Source: Verrucomicrobiota bacterium
Lineage (GTDB): Bacteria; Verrucomicrobiota; Verrucomicrobiia; Limisphaerales; UBA9464
DNA length: 64,000 nt
Assembly: GCA_017309115.1 (NCBI GenBank)
Contig: JAFLEF010000025.1
Location: forward strand, 1-64,000
Direction: 5' to 3'
Part shown: positions 26,756 to 34,110 of the stretch, piece after piece
Layout: the number at the start of each line of letters is the position of its first letter
How positions within the stretch are numbered: the first letter of the stretch is position 1
Translations under genes and position numbers: made by a program
Notes under the pieces: generated by a model
Database searches by the model: none
What the model was told of the DNA's origin: nothing
Seen by the model: the letters and a program-made list of their open reading frames with translations, nothing else

Positions 26756-28236
26756 TTCGCGTGTTGCTGGTGGGGGTGTGGGGCTGGCTTCTGCTCCTGG
26801 TGTCGGCGCAGGCGCATGTGGGCAATCCCTTCGTCGTGTTTGAAGGGCGAGCCGGGACGTATCCGGTGCGGGTGGTGGTCCGTCAGCCGGAAGTCGTTCC
26901 CGGGTTGGCGGAGATCAACGTCCGGGTGCTCCAGGGGACTCCCTCGTCGGTTCAGGTGTTGCCGATTCATTACCGCACGGATCGGTCAGGGGCTCCGCGT
27001 CCGGATGTGGCGGAATTGGTGGCGGGCGAAACCAATCTCTACACGGCGTCGCTGTGGCTGATGACCCGGGGCGCATACGGAATCGAGGTGGGAGTTGAAG
27101 GCCCCGGAGGCGGACAGGTGTTGGTGCCGGTGAATTCGCAGGCAATGGCGCGGCAACCGATGCCCCGGGGGCTGGCGTTGGTGCTGGGAGTTTTGGGGGC
27201 GGGCTTGGTGGTGGGTGTTTTCGGTATTGCGGTGGCGGCTGCGCGCGAATCGACGCTCGCAGACGGGCAACGTCCCGGGACTCGTCAGACGTTACGGGCT
27301 GTGGGAGCCGCTTTGGTTGCGTCGTTGGCGGTGGGGGGCGCGCTTTACGGCGGTTGGATCTGGTGGGGCAATGAGGACCGGCATCACGTTTCGCGGGTGT
27401 TGTATCGGCAGACCGCACACACGGTGACCATCGCCCCGGGCGACGCGTCGCAATTGCGGTTGGAACTGACCGATGAACGGCAGCGGGATTCGGCGTATCG
27501 CCTGATTCCGGATCACGGCAAACTGGTTCATTTGTTCCTCGTGGACGCTGGAACGACGCAGAGCATCCCAGCCTTTGCGCATTTGCATCCGCAGGCGCAG
27601 GGGAATCGGACGTTTTTCGCGACGTTACCGCCGCTGCCGGCGGGCACCTATCGAGTGTTCACGGAACTGGCCCACGAAGCCGGGTTCACCCAGACCCTGA
27701 CGAATTCGGTGAGTTTGCCGGAACCCAAAGGGGGAACTGACCGTCGGGACCCTGATGATTCCTGGTCGGCGTCGACGGAGGCTACGGAAGGGATGATTTC
27801 CCTGGGGGCTGGCCTAACCCTGAATCTGCTCCCGGACCGACGAGTGGCGGGACGGGAAACCACCCTGCGCGTGCGCGTGCAACAGGCTGATGGGACGCCC
27901 GCGCCGCTGGAGCCTTTCCTGCGGATGTTGGGGCATGCGGTGGTTCAGCGGGAGGAAGGCAGTGTGTTTGCCCATCTGCATCCCTCCGGGAATCTGTCGA
28001 TGGCGGCGACCCGCAACTTCGCCCGGAAGATGGACGGAGACGCCGGGGCCTTGGCGGCTGACGTCAATTGCGGGGATCTCTCGGCGGTCCCGCCGGAGTT
28101 GGCCCGGGCCTTGGGTCGCGACGGCGAGGTCAGCTTTCCATTCGTGTTCCCGAAACCGGGCCGTTACTTCGTCTGGATTCAGGTGAAAGTGGGCGGACAG
28201 ATTCGCACGGCGCCTCTGGAGGTGGACGTGGAGTGA
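26752..28236 (+). CDS. Membrane-anchored exported protein with two His-rich 'HLHP' modules
   Basis: A 494-residue protein with a signal peptide (LLVGVWGWLLLLVSAQAHVG), two membrane helices at about 145-165 and 185-205, and a large exported C-terminal part. That part holds two similar segments with FAHLHP (FAHLHPQAQ and FAHLHPSGN), each followed by a beta-rich stretch; the second ends FPFVFPKPGRYFVWIQVKV. This recalls YtkA-like/FixH-like exported domains, often near copper or heme-oxidase genes; a metal-handling role is possible but unproven. It is translationally coupled to the polytopic membrane protein upstream. Confidence 0.7.
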   Translation: MIRVLLVGVWGWLLLLVSAQAHVGNPFVVFEGRAGTYPVRVVVRQPEVVPGLAEINVRVLQGTPSSVQVLPIHYRTDRSGAPRPDVAELVAGETNLYTASLWLMTRGAYGIEVGVEGPGGGQVLVPVNSQAMARQPMPRGLALVLGVLGAGLVVGVFGIAVAAARESTLADGQRPGTRQTLRAVGAALVASLAVGGALYGGWIWWGNEDRHHVSRVLYRQTAHTVTIAPGDASQLRLELTDERQRDSAYRLIPDHGKLVHLFLVDAGTTQSIPAFAHLHPQAQGNRTFFATLPPLPAGTYRVFTELAHEAGFTQTLTNSVSLPEPKGGTDRRDPDDSWSASTEATEGMISLGAGLTLNLLPDRRVAGRETTLRVRVQQADGTPAPLEPFLRMLGHAVVQREEGSVFAHLHPSGNLSMAATRNFARKMDGDAGALAADVNCGDLSAVPPELARALGRDGEVSFPFVFPKPGRYFVWIQVKVGGQIRTAPLEVDVE

Positions 28237-28239
28237 GCA

Positions 28240-28370
28240 GAAGCCACCGGGGAGTGCTGGCCAGTATTTGAAGGAGGGAGGAAGCGAAATACGCCGGCGA
28301 GACGCCAGCGCTCCGAGGCGGCTCCGCGGAGTGTCGCCTTAGCGGGCTTAACTCTTACCGCTTACCCAAC
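28240..28370. repeat. Repeat island 10, running into the M56 gene
   Basis: A short convergent gap with one GCCGGCGAGACGCC arm (28290-28316), half a palindrome module (GGCTCCGCGGAG), and GCTTACC units at 28353-28368 that lie inside the coding sequence of the next minus-strand gene and encode its last residues. Confidence 0.75.
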
Positions 28371-29400
28371 TGTGCGCCGGTGAGGTCGTCTCGGCGAGGT
28401 CCCGACTGGCGCCGGGTTCGGCGTCGGTAAATCCGATTAAGGCCACCACCAGCCAAGTACCACATCCCACCAGCCAAGTCCGGTGTCCCGAGCCGATGCG
28501 TTTGATGGCCCGGATTCGTTGCAAGAGCGGACGAATGTCTTCCTCCCGATTGCCCAGAATCCCGACGGCGGCGGCTGGGGGGAGGGAGTTCAGGCCAGGG
28601 GTCACGCGTTCGATCAGTTTGATGATCACTTCTCCGTAGGCCCGACGGGCGCTGGGTTCGGATTCCAGAGCCAAGGCGTCGCAATCTTCCTCGCGATCGG
28701 CACGCAATCGGCGGGTGACGAACCAGACCAGCGGGTTGAACCAATGGATAACTTCCACGGCGGCGAGGAGCCAGTTCAGCACGAGGTCCCGGCGGCGTAG
28801 GTGGGCCAATTCATGCAGAAAGACCATTCGCAGCTCGGTGAAGCTGAGTTCGCGGAGCAGGCCCTTGGGCAGTACCAACCGGGGGCTCCAGATTCCAAGG
28901 AGGCAGGGACTCTTAACAGCGGACGACTCCAGGATCGCTACCGAAGTCTCCAATCGGATGACCTCCTTGCAACTCTGCAAGAGCCACCATGCCTCCCAGG
29001 AATCGACGGGACGGGCGTTCCACCGCACCCAGGTAGCCCACACAACCCCGGCTAGGGCTCGGGCCATTAGGACGGCCGCCACAAAGCCCCAAGTCCATTG
29101 CAGCCAGGAACTTTCAAGGAGACGCAGGAGGGCAAGGGAAGGTGTGTAATACTCCGATTCCCAGCCCGGTTCGAAGCCCGGAGGCCCTCCTACCCAGTTA
29201 AACAAGCTGACTGGGCTGGGCAACGAGACCGGCCAAGCCAGCCGCACAATCACCAACATCCAGAGCCGGCACCGCCAACGGGCATCCAGATGCTCACCGA
29301 GCGCCAGAATCAGCAGCCAAACGACCACCGCCAAGACGGACGCCTGCCAGGAAGCCCGGAACAATTGTCCCAGAAATTCGGCGACGACCGGGGTATTCAT
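28348..29400 (-). CDS. BlaR1-like M56 family membrane metallopeptidase
   Basis: A 350-residue integral membrane zinc peptidase of family M56. The HExxH motif HELAH is at residues 196-200 (VFLHELAHLRRRD) and the downstream acidic motif is EEDCDALAL. Three N-terminal helices and one C-terminal helix (TWLVGCGTWLVVALIGF) are visible. There is no extracellular penicillin-binding sensor domain, so it is not a complete BlaR1. It is expected to cleave or inactivate the BlaI-type repressor encoded just upstream (45-base gap), turning a membrane signal into derepression. The last residues VSGKS are encoded by GGTAAGC heptamers, a likely repeat-derived extension. Confidence 0.88.
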   Translation of the reverse strand: MNTPVVAEFLGQLFRASWQASVLAVVVWLLILALGEHLDARWRCRLWMLVIVRLAWPVSLPSPVSLFNWVGGPPGFEPGWESEYYTPSLALLRLLESSWLQWTWGFVAAVLMARALAGVVWATWVRWNARPVDSWEAWWLLQSCKEVIRLETSVAILESSAVKSPCLLGIWSPRLVLPKGLLRELSFTELRMVFLHELAHLRRRDLVLNWLLAAVEVIHWFNPLVWFVTRRLRADREEDCDALALESEPSARRAYGEVIIKLIERVTPGLNSLPPAAAVGILGNREEDIRPLLQRIRAIKRIGSGHRTWLVGCGTWLVVALIGFTDAEPGASRDLAETTSPAHSWVSGKS

Positions 29401-29445
29401 GGCTGGCCTGACTTAGCAACGCCTGCGCCACCACCAACAAGAAAT

Positions 29446-29817
29446 TCAAATTTCTTCCATCGCCTTCCGCAGGTCTTTCGCCTGTTTCGGGGAGAGTTTT
29501 CGGTTTTCCACAAAGTACGCGACCATCGAAGTCAACGACCCACCGAACACCCGGTCGAGGAAGGATGAGCTCACCGCGCTGACACACGAATGCTCATCCA
29601 CCAGCGGCTTATACAAATACGCCCGGCCCTGCTGTTCGTATCCCAGGGCTCCCTTGCGCACCAATCGGTTCAAGAGCGTCTTGGCCGTCACGGGGTGCCA
29701 GGTAGGATCTGCTTTAGTCAGCTCGGAGATGATATCGGCGGCAGTGACGGGCGACTTCGCCCAGACAATGCGCATGATCTCCCATTCGGTTTCTGAGATT
29801 CGGGGGATTTGAGGCAT
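29446..29817 (-). CDS. BlaI/MecI/CopY family transcriptional repressor
   Basis: A 123-residue winged-helix repressor. The N-terminal DNA-binding domain reads ISETEWEIMRIVWAKSPVTAADII...TAKTLLNRLVRKGAL, the standard BlaI layout; the C-terminal helices (FVENRKLSPKQAKDLRKAM) mediate dimerisation. It represses as a dimer and is released when cleaved by its M56 partner, encoded immediately downstream. A candidate operator lies 24-33 bases upstream of its start, suggesting autorepression. No beta-lactamase gene is in the window, so the controlled stress may be something else. Confidence 0.92.
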   Translation of the reverse strand: MPQIPRISETEWEIMRIVWAKSPVTAADIISELTKADPTWHPVTAKTLLNRLVRKGALGYEQQGRAYLYKPLVDEHSCVSAVSSSFLDRVFGGSLTSMVAYFVENRKLSPKQAKDLRKAMEEI

Positions 29818-29837
29818 GGGTCTTAAACTTGGGTGCG

Positions 29838-29853
29838 TGTTACACGTGTGAAC
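29838..29853 (-). promoter_or_regulatory. Candidate BlaI-type operator upstream of the repressor
   Basis: TACACGTGTG at 29841-29850 contains the perfect palindrome ACACGTGT (29842-29849) and matches 9 of 10 positions of the TACANNTGTA core known for BlaI/MecI/CopY operators. It sits 24 bases upstream of the repressor start, where it would block the promoter of the repressor-peptidase operon. A similar site occurs at 63613-63624. Confidence 0.6.
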
Positions 29854-30019
29854 TTGCTAGGGTTTATGCCCGTGAACAGCTCCTGTCAATCTTGGAGGCA
29901 ACGAAACTGAAACAAATTTTTGGCGGGCGTCAGGATCGAACCCTTGGAAAGCGTCCGAGCGACGTTGCTTTCCCTAAATCCGCAGATGCGGTCCCTCTGG
30001 TCCCGAGTATGTTTGATCT

Positions 30020-30964
30020 ATGAAGGTGGTAGTGACCGGAGGGTCGGGTTTTGTCGGACGCGAAGTCGTCCGCCAACTGCGTCTCGCGGGTCACGCCGTG
30101 AGGGTGCTAGGCCGGAACGCGTCACCCGAATCCGGCGTTGAGTGGGTCCGGGGTTCCATCCTCGATTTCCCCAACCTTCCGTCCGTGTTGGTCGGGTTCG
30201 ACGTGGTGATTCATCTGGTGGGAATCATCAGTGAGGTGGGGGATCAGACGTTTGAGCGGGTGCACACCAGTGGGACGGCCAATGTGGTACAAGCTGCTCG
30301 AACGGCGGGAGTTCGGAGAATGATTCACATGAGCGCGCTGGGAACGCGACCCAACGCAGTGGCCCGGTATCATCGATCCAAATGGGAGGCGGAAGAGGCG
30401 GTTCGCCGCAGTGGTCTGGCCTGGACGATTTTTCGGCCGAGCCTGATTTACGGTCCGGGGGATGGCTTTGTGACCTTCTTCGCGCGGCTCGCTCGCTGGC
30501 TGCCAGTATTGCCGATCATGGGGTCCGGGACGCATCGGATTCAGCCGGTGGCAGTGGAAGATGTGGCCCGGTGTTTTGCGGCGGCCCCGGGTTCGTCGGC
30601 GACCGTGGGGCAGACGTACGATCTTTGTGGGCCCGAAGCGTTTACCTTTACCGAAGTGATGCGGATAATTCTCGCGGCCGCCCATCGGCCCCGGGGTTTG
30701 GTGCATTTGCCGTTGCCGTTGGCGCGGGCGCAAGCCGCGCTCCTCGAGGTGGTGTATCCAACGATCTTTGGTTCGGCTCCGCCGTTGAATCGCGACCAAA
30801 TTCAGATGCTGCAGGAGGACAACGTGGGCGATCCGGGTCCGGCCGCGCAGGTGTTTGGTTTCCAACCGCGACCGTTTGCCGAAGAACTGCAGCGGCTCTT
30901 CGCCGGTTCCGAAGCTCCCTTTTCTCGAACGTTGAGTGCGCAGCCCACGTCAAAAATGCCATGA
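30020..30964 (+). CDS. NAD(P)-binding reductase, NDUFA9-like atypical SDR
   Basis: A 314-residue Rossmann-fold protein of the atypical short-chain dehydrogenase group related to complex I subunit NDUFA9. The nucleotide-binding motif is VTGGSGFVGREVVRQL (residues 5-20); YHRSKWEAEEAVRRSGL and FRPSLIYGPGDGF are the usual sugar-epimerase-like core motifs. Such proteins often act in quinone or isoprenoid metabolism or as structural reductases. Its stop overlaps the ATG of a small downstream ORF (ATGA), so the two are probably co-translated. Confidence 0.85.
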   Translation: MKVVVTGGSGFVGREVVRQLRLAGHAVRVLGRNASPESGVEWVRGSILDFPNLPSVLVGFDVVIHLVGIISEVGDQTFERVHTSGTANVVQAARTAGVRRMIHMSALGTRPNAVARYHRSKWEAEEAVRRSGLAWTIFRPSLIYGPGDGFVTFFARLARWLPVLPIMGSGTHRIQPVAVEDVARCFAAAPGSSATVGQTYDLCGPEAFTFTEVMRIILAAAHRPRGLVHLPLPLARAQAALLEVVYPTIFGSAPPLNRDQIQMLQEDNVGDPGPAAQVFGFQPRPFAEELQRLFAGSEAPFSRTLSAQPTSKMP

Positions 30965-31305
30965 AAACCCGCCCCACGCGTCGGCGTCAGGAGACGTCGC
31001 GTAGAAAGCGGCAACTTTTCCCCGAGGTCGGACCGCCGGTGTCCACCCCTCTCGACGAAACTGAGGGCATGAAGAGTGAACTTGGTTTCGTGATTCCCAC
31101 TGCGCCGGCCGCCCGTCGGGCCCTGCGACCGCGGCGTGCCGCCCAGCTGAACTTCGCCTTGCCAGCCTCTCCGGCTCCGGTTCGGCGCCCCCAACCCGTG
31201 GTGAGCAGCCGGCCGTGTCCGCGCAAACAGGCGGATTGGTGGTTCAACCAAATGCGGCAGTTGGTAGCGGAAGGCCGGGAATTGGATGCGCCGGGGGTGT
31301 TTTGA
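30961..31305 (+). CDS. Small basic hypothetical protein, coupled to the reductase
   Basis: A 114-residue protein, very rich in Arg, Pro and Ala, beginning MKTRPTRRRQETSRRKRQ. The C-terminal ADWWFNQMRQLVAEG looks like a short amphipathic helix and is the most protein-like part. The ATG overlaps the preceding stop by 4 bases. I know no family. It may be disordered and act as a nucleic-acid-binding or adaptor peptide, but that is speculation. The translational coupling is the main reason to believe it is real. Confidence 0.55.
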   Translation: MKTRPTRRRQETSRRKRQLFPEVGPPVSTPLDETEGMKSELGFVIPTAPAARRALRPRRAAQLNFALPASPAPVRRPQPVVSSRPCPRKQADWWFNQMRQLVAEGRELDAPGVF

Positions 31306-31324
31306 GCGGCCGGCGGCCTCCGGC

Positions 31325-31480
31325 CGAGCTGAGAGCTGAGAGCTGAGAGCTGAGAGGCAAAGCCGGGAACCTATGGAGTGAGGTAGCGCTTTTCCACGGG
31401 CGATGCGTCAGTAGCTACCCACGCGTCTCCCCTCCACCCGTGGACGGCTCTGCGGAGAGTCGCCGCACCGGGAACACTCC
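31325..31480. repeat. Repeat island 11
   Basis: CTGAGAG x4 (31327-31357) with a GGCAAAGCCGGGAACC linker, then a reverse-oriented palindrome module (GGCTCTGCGGAGAGTCGCC, about 31444-31470). The open frame that starts at 31440 in this island would add a false N-terminus to the next gene. Confidence 0.75.
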
Positions 31481-31589
31481 AGAGGAAAGCGAACGTTTCA
31501 GCGGAAGCTCTGCCCTGCCGGTGACCGGGCAGGCCAACCCTTCGCGGAAGCGACTTCCCGTTCGGGTGCGTTTCCCTGACGCTTGGTGC

Positions 31590-32765
31590 GTGAAACTCAC
31601 GCACGGACTGCACCTCGCCTACTGCACCAATGTCCATCGCGGACGGGATTGGGCCGAGACCCTGGCCAATCTGGAACGTCATACCCTCGCCGTGCGGCGG
31701 GTGGTGAGCCCGAATCAGCCGTACGCCATCGGCCTGCGCTTGAGCGATGCCGCCTCCCGCGAATTGGCCCAGCCGACCGTCCTTCGGGACTTCCGCCAGT
31801 GGCTCCAGCGTCACAACTGTTACGTATTCACCATCAACGGCTTTCCTTTTGGTGATTTTCACGGAACCCGGGTCAAGGAACACGTGGCTCAGCCGGATTG
31901 GACCACCCCGGAGCGGTTGGCCTACACGAACCGGTTGTTCGATCTGCTGGCAGAACTGGTGCCGGAGGGCGTGGAGGGATCGGTCAGCACTGTTCCCGTC
32001 AGCTTCAAACAGTTCAAATTGGGCGCTCGCGGCTTGGCGACCGCCCGGGCTAACTTGTGGCGCTGTGTGGATCATCAGGAGCAACTGACGCGGCGGACGG
32101 GCAAGAAGCTGCATCTGGGACTGGAACCGGAACCCTTCGGTACGGTGGAGAACACCACCGAGTTCCTGACCTTGTTCGCGCAGTTGGAGGCGGATCGGCC
32201 CGGGGATCTCCGGCTCCAGGAACACCTGGGAATCAATTACGACACCTGCCACTTCGCGCTTCAGTACGAATCCCCGGTGGAGGCGCTAAACCGCCTCAAG
32301 AAGCGGGGCGTACGCATCAGCAAGCTGCATTTGAGCAACGCGCTTCGGGTGCATCCGACGCGGGAGGTGCGGTCGGCCCTGAGGGCGTACGACGACGGGG
32401 TGTACTTCCACCAGGTAATTGAGCGGAAGGCGGATGGTGAGTTGGTTCGCTATGCGGATTTGGACGAAGCGTTGGTCACGCCGGAGAGCGACGGACCGCA
32501 ATTCGATCGCGAGTGGCGGATTCACTTCCACATTCCGTTGCACGCGCCGGAGACGCCGTTGTTTGGCACGACCGTCGAGCATTTGCGGGGCGCCCTGGAT
32601 GTCCTGAAGCAACAGCCGCGGCTCTGTACGCATCTGGAAATGGAGACCTACACCTGGGAAGTGCTGCCCCGGGAACTGAAGCAAGCCCGCGTGGAGGACA
32701 TGTTGGTGAGCGAGTACCGCTGGACCCTCGCCGAACTGGCGGCGCGCGGGATTGTTCCGAGTTGA
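31590..32765 (+). CDS. eboE: EboE-like TIM-barrel protein (metabolite traffic)
   Basis: A 391-residue protein of the EboE family, a xylose-isomerase-like TIM barrel from the ebo gene cluster, which is implicated in moving secondary-metabolite precursors to the periplasm. Recognised stretches: KLTHGLHLAYCTNVHRG at the start, FTINGFPFGDFHGTRVKE, and HLGINYDTCHFALQYE. I choose the GTG at 31590 because the family begins at this point; the upstream ATG frame (31440) is translated repeat and would add 50 residues. The other ebo genes (A, B, C, D, F) are not in the window, so this copy is solitary here. Confidence 0.85.
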   Translation: MKLTHGLHLAYCTNVHRGRDWAETLANLERHTLAVRRVVSPNQPYAIGLRLSDAASRELAQPTVLRDFRQWLQRHNCYVFTINGFPFGDFHGTRVKEHVAQPDWTTPERLAYTNRLFDLLAELVPEGVEGSVSTVPVSFKQFKLGARGLATARANLWRCVDHQEQLTRRTGKKLHLGLEPEPFGTVENTTEFLTLFAQLEADRPGDLRLQEHLGINYDTCHFALQYESPVEALNRLKKRGVRISKLHLSNALRVHPTREVRSALRAYDDGVYFHQVIERKADGELVRYADLDEALVTPESDGPQFDREWRIHFHIPLHAPETPLFGTTVEHLRGALDVLKQQPRLCTHLEMETYTWEVLPRELKQARVEDMLVSEYRWTLAELAARGIVPS

Positions 32766-32788
32766 GATTCATCAAGGGACATAGCCGT

Positions 32789-33151
32789 ATGCCAATTGTC
32801 ATCGTCTCGAGAAGCAGCTTTGGCTTTCAGGACGCTCAGAGACACCATTATCCGCACGCCCAGCCCATCGTTACCGTGTATCGGGACACGGTTGGTTTCT
32901 CTGACGCACGCGGTAACCGCTATTCGGACGCGAAGCCCGCGGTCACGGTATTCAAGAGCCCTCGGGGATTTGTCGATAGGTACAATAACCAATACCCCTC
33001 CGCAGATCCGGTGGTGAGCGTGACCCGGGAGGGTACAGGCTTCAAAGATTCACAGGGGCATTACTACGAGAATGCGCTGCCAGTGGTAACCGTGTTCAAG
33101 GTAGCCTGGGGATTCGAGGACACATTTGGGAATCACTATCCGAATGGATAG
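32789..33151 (+). CDS. Five-fold 24-residue repeat protein, unknown function
   Basis: A 120-residue protein built almost wholly from five tandem 24-residue units starting at residue 2, with no spacers (the last is 23). The unit pattern is P-[IVA]-V-x-V, four residues, G-F-x-D, then x-x-[GNR]-x-x-Y and a short Ala/acidic turn; for example units 2 and 5 begin PIVTVYRD and PVVTVFKV. Each unit probably forms two short beta strands and a turn, so a small beta-solenoid or propeller blade array is plausible. There is no signal peptide. A good ribosome-binding site (AAGGGA, 32774-32779) precedes the ATG. I know no family for it. Confidence 0.72.
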   Translation: MPIVIVSRSSFGFQDAQRHHYPHAQPIVTVYRDTVGFSDARGNRYSDAKPAVTVFKSPRGFVDRYNNQYPSADPVVSVTREGTGFKDSQGHYYENALPVVTVFKVAWGFEDTFGNHYPNG

Positions 33152-33244
33152 GCGTAGCAATCTCGACGTTGTCCGACCTGGCGAGACTTGAGCTTCGCAA
33201 CGCCTGGGAGAGCGGGAGCGTGTTGAGTCGGGTGTTTCCGCGAT

Positions 33245-33275
33245 ATTTATCTCAACTTTCAACTCTCAACTGGCT
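33245..33275. repeat. CTCTCAA heptamer array
   Basis: An isolated TCTCAAC(TT/TC)TCAACTCTCAACTGG array at about 33249-33273 between two plus-strand genes, followed by a GAGCCGGCAAGCGGTAGG tail. It has the same unit as the larger islands. Confidence 0.7.
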
Positions 33276-33328
33276 TGAGAGTAGATAGAGCCGGCAAGCG
33301 GTAGGACTAGGTTGATTTGGAAATCAGA

Positions 33329-33940
33329 ATGAAACGATTTTCCCAGGTTCTTCTCACGATTCTCTCGGTCGCGATTGCGGTCTTTTCTCTGCGCTACTTC
33401 CTGGCTCCGGACACCGCGCCGTTGCTGGCGCTGAAGAGCGGCGGTTACCGCGGGATTTTGCTGGTCCACGCCGGGGCGGCCTTAGCCGCGTTGGCGGTGG
33501 GACCGTTCCAGTTCTTCAATGGGTGGCGTCAGCGGTCACCCCGGACGCATCGGCAGCTGGGTTATGTTTATTTCGCCGGCGTTTTCCTGGGTGGAGTGGC
33601 GGGTCTTTTTTCCGCAACCGGGGCAGAGGGCGGTCTGTCGACGCGCACGGGCTTTTTCCTGTTGGGCGTGTGCTGGCTGGTCAGCGGTTGGATTGCGCTT
33701 GCTGCCATCCGCCGGGGCGATGTGTCCGCGCACCAGCGGTGGATGATTCGCAATTTCGCTCTCACCTTCGCCGCGGTGACGCTGCGGTTGTGGTTGCCGG
33801 CGCTCCAGGCCGCCTCCGGTTCGTTCGTGGAAGCCTACCGCACCGTTGCCTGGCTGTGCTGGGTGCCGAACGTGATCGTGGCCGAGTTCATCATTCATGC
33901 ACGGGCGTCCGGGTATCAAACGGATGGAACGGTTCGGTAG
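33329..33940 (+). CDS. DUF2306 family membrane protein
   Basis: A 203-residue protein with about five transmembrane helices (VLLTILSVAIAVFSL, ILLVHAGAALAALAVG, FFLLGVCWLVSGWIAL and others). RTHRQLGYVYFAGVF and SAHQRWMIRNFALTFAAVTLR are characteristic of DUF2306, a family of predicted membrane proteins with conserved His residues that may bind heme or metal; no function is established. The ATG at 33329 is preferred over the TTG four codons upstream. Confidence 0.85.
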   Translation: MKRFSQVLLTILSVAIAVFSLRYFLAPDTAPLLALKSGGYRGILLVHAGAALAALAVGPFQFFNGWRQRSPRTHRQLGYVYFAGVFLGGVAGLFSATGAEGGLSTRTGFFLLGVCWLVSGWIALAAIRRGDVSAHQRWMIRNFALTFAAVTLRLWLPALQAASGSFVEAYRTVAWLCWVPNVIVAEFIIHARASGYQTDGTVR

Positions 33941-33949
33941 CTCGGTCGG

Positions 33950-34060
33950 GGCAATTGCCGGGAACGTCTCTGCAGAAGCCTCGCCCTACCGCCTCGCCCT
34001 ACCTCGCTGCACGTTTCCTTACCGCTTATCGCATCGCGCTTACCGGCCTTGCCGCGGCAA
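33950..34060. repeat. Right-end remnant of a repeat island
   Basis: GCCCTACCGCCTCGCCCTACC followed by CTTACCGCTTATCGCATCGCGCTTACCGG (about 34018-34045). It matches the right-hand (GCTTACC) ends of other islands, without the accompanying CTCTCAG array or left end. Confidence 0.6.
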
Positions 34061-34110
34061 ATTTCCCGGGCTGGATGAATTTCGGCGGCTCTGCTTGGGT
34101 CGGCACGCAC

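Noticed and set aside
29915-29995. tRNA-like GGATCGAACC stretch before the NDUFA9-like gene
   Set aside because: The T-arm and acceptor do not pair on either strand; no cloverleaf can be drawn.
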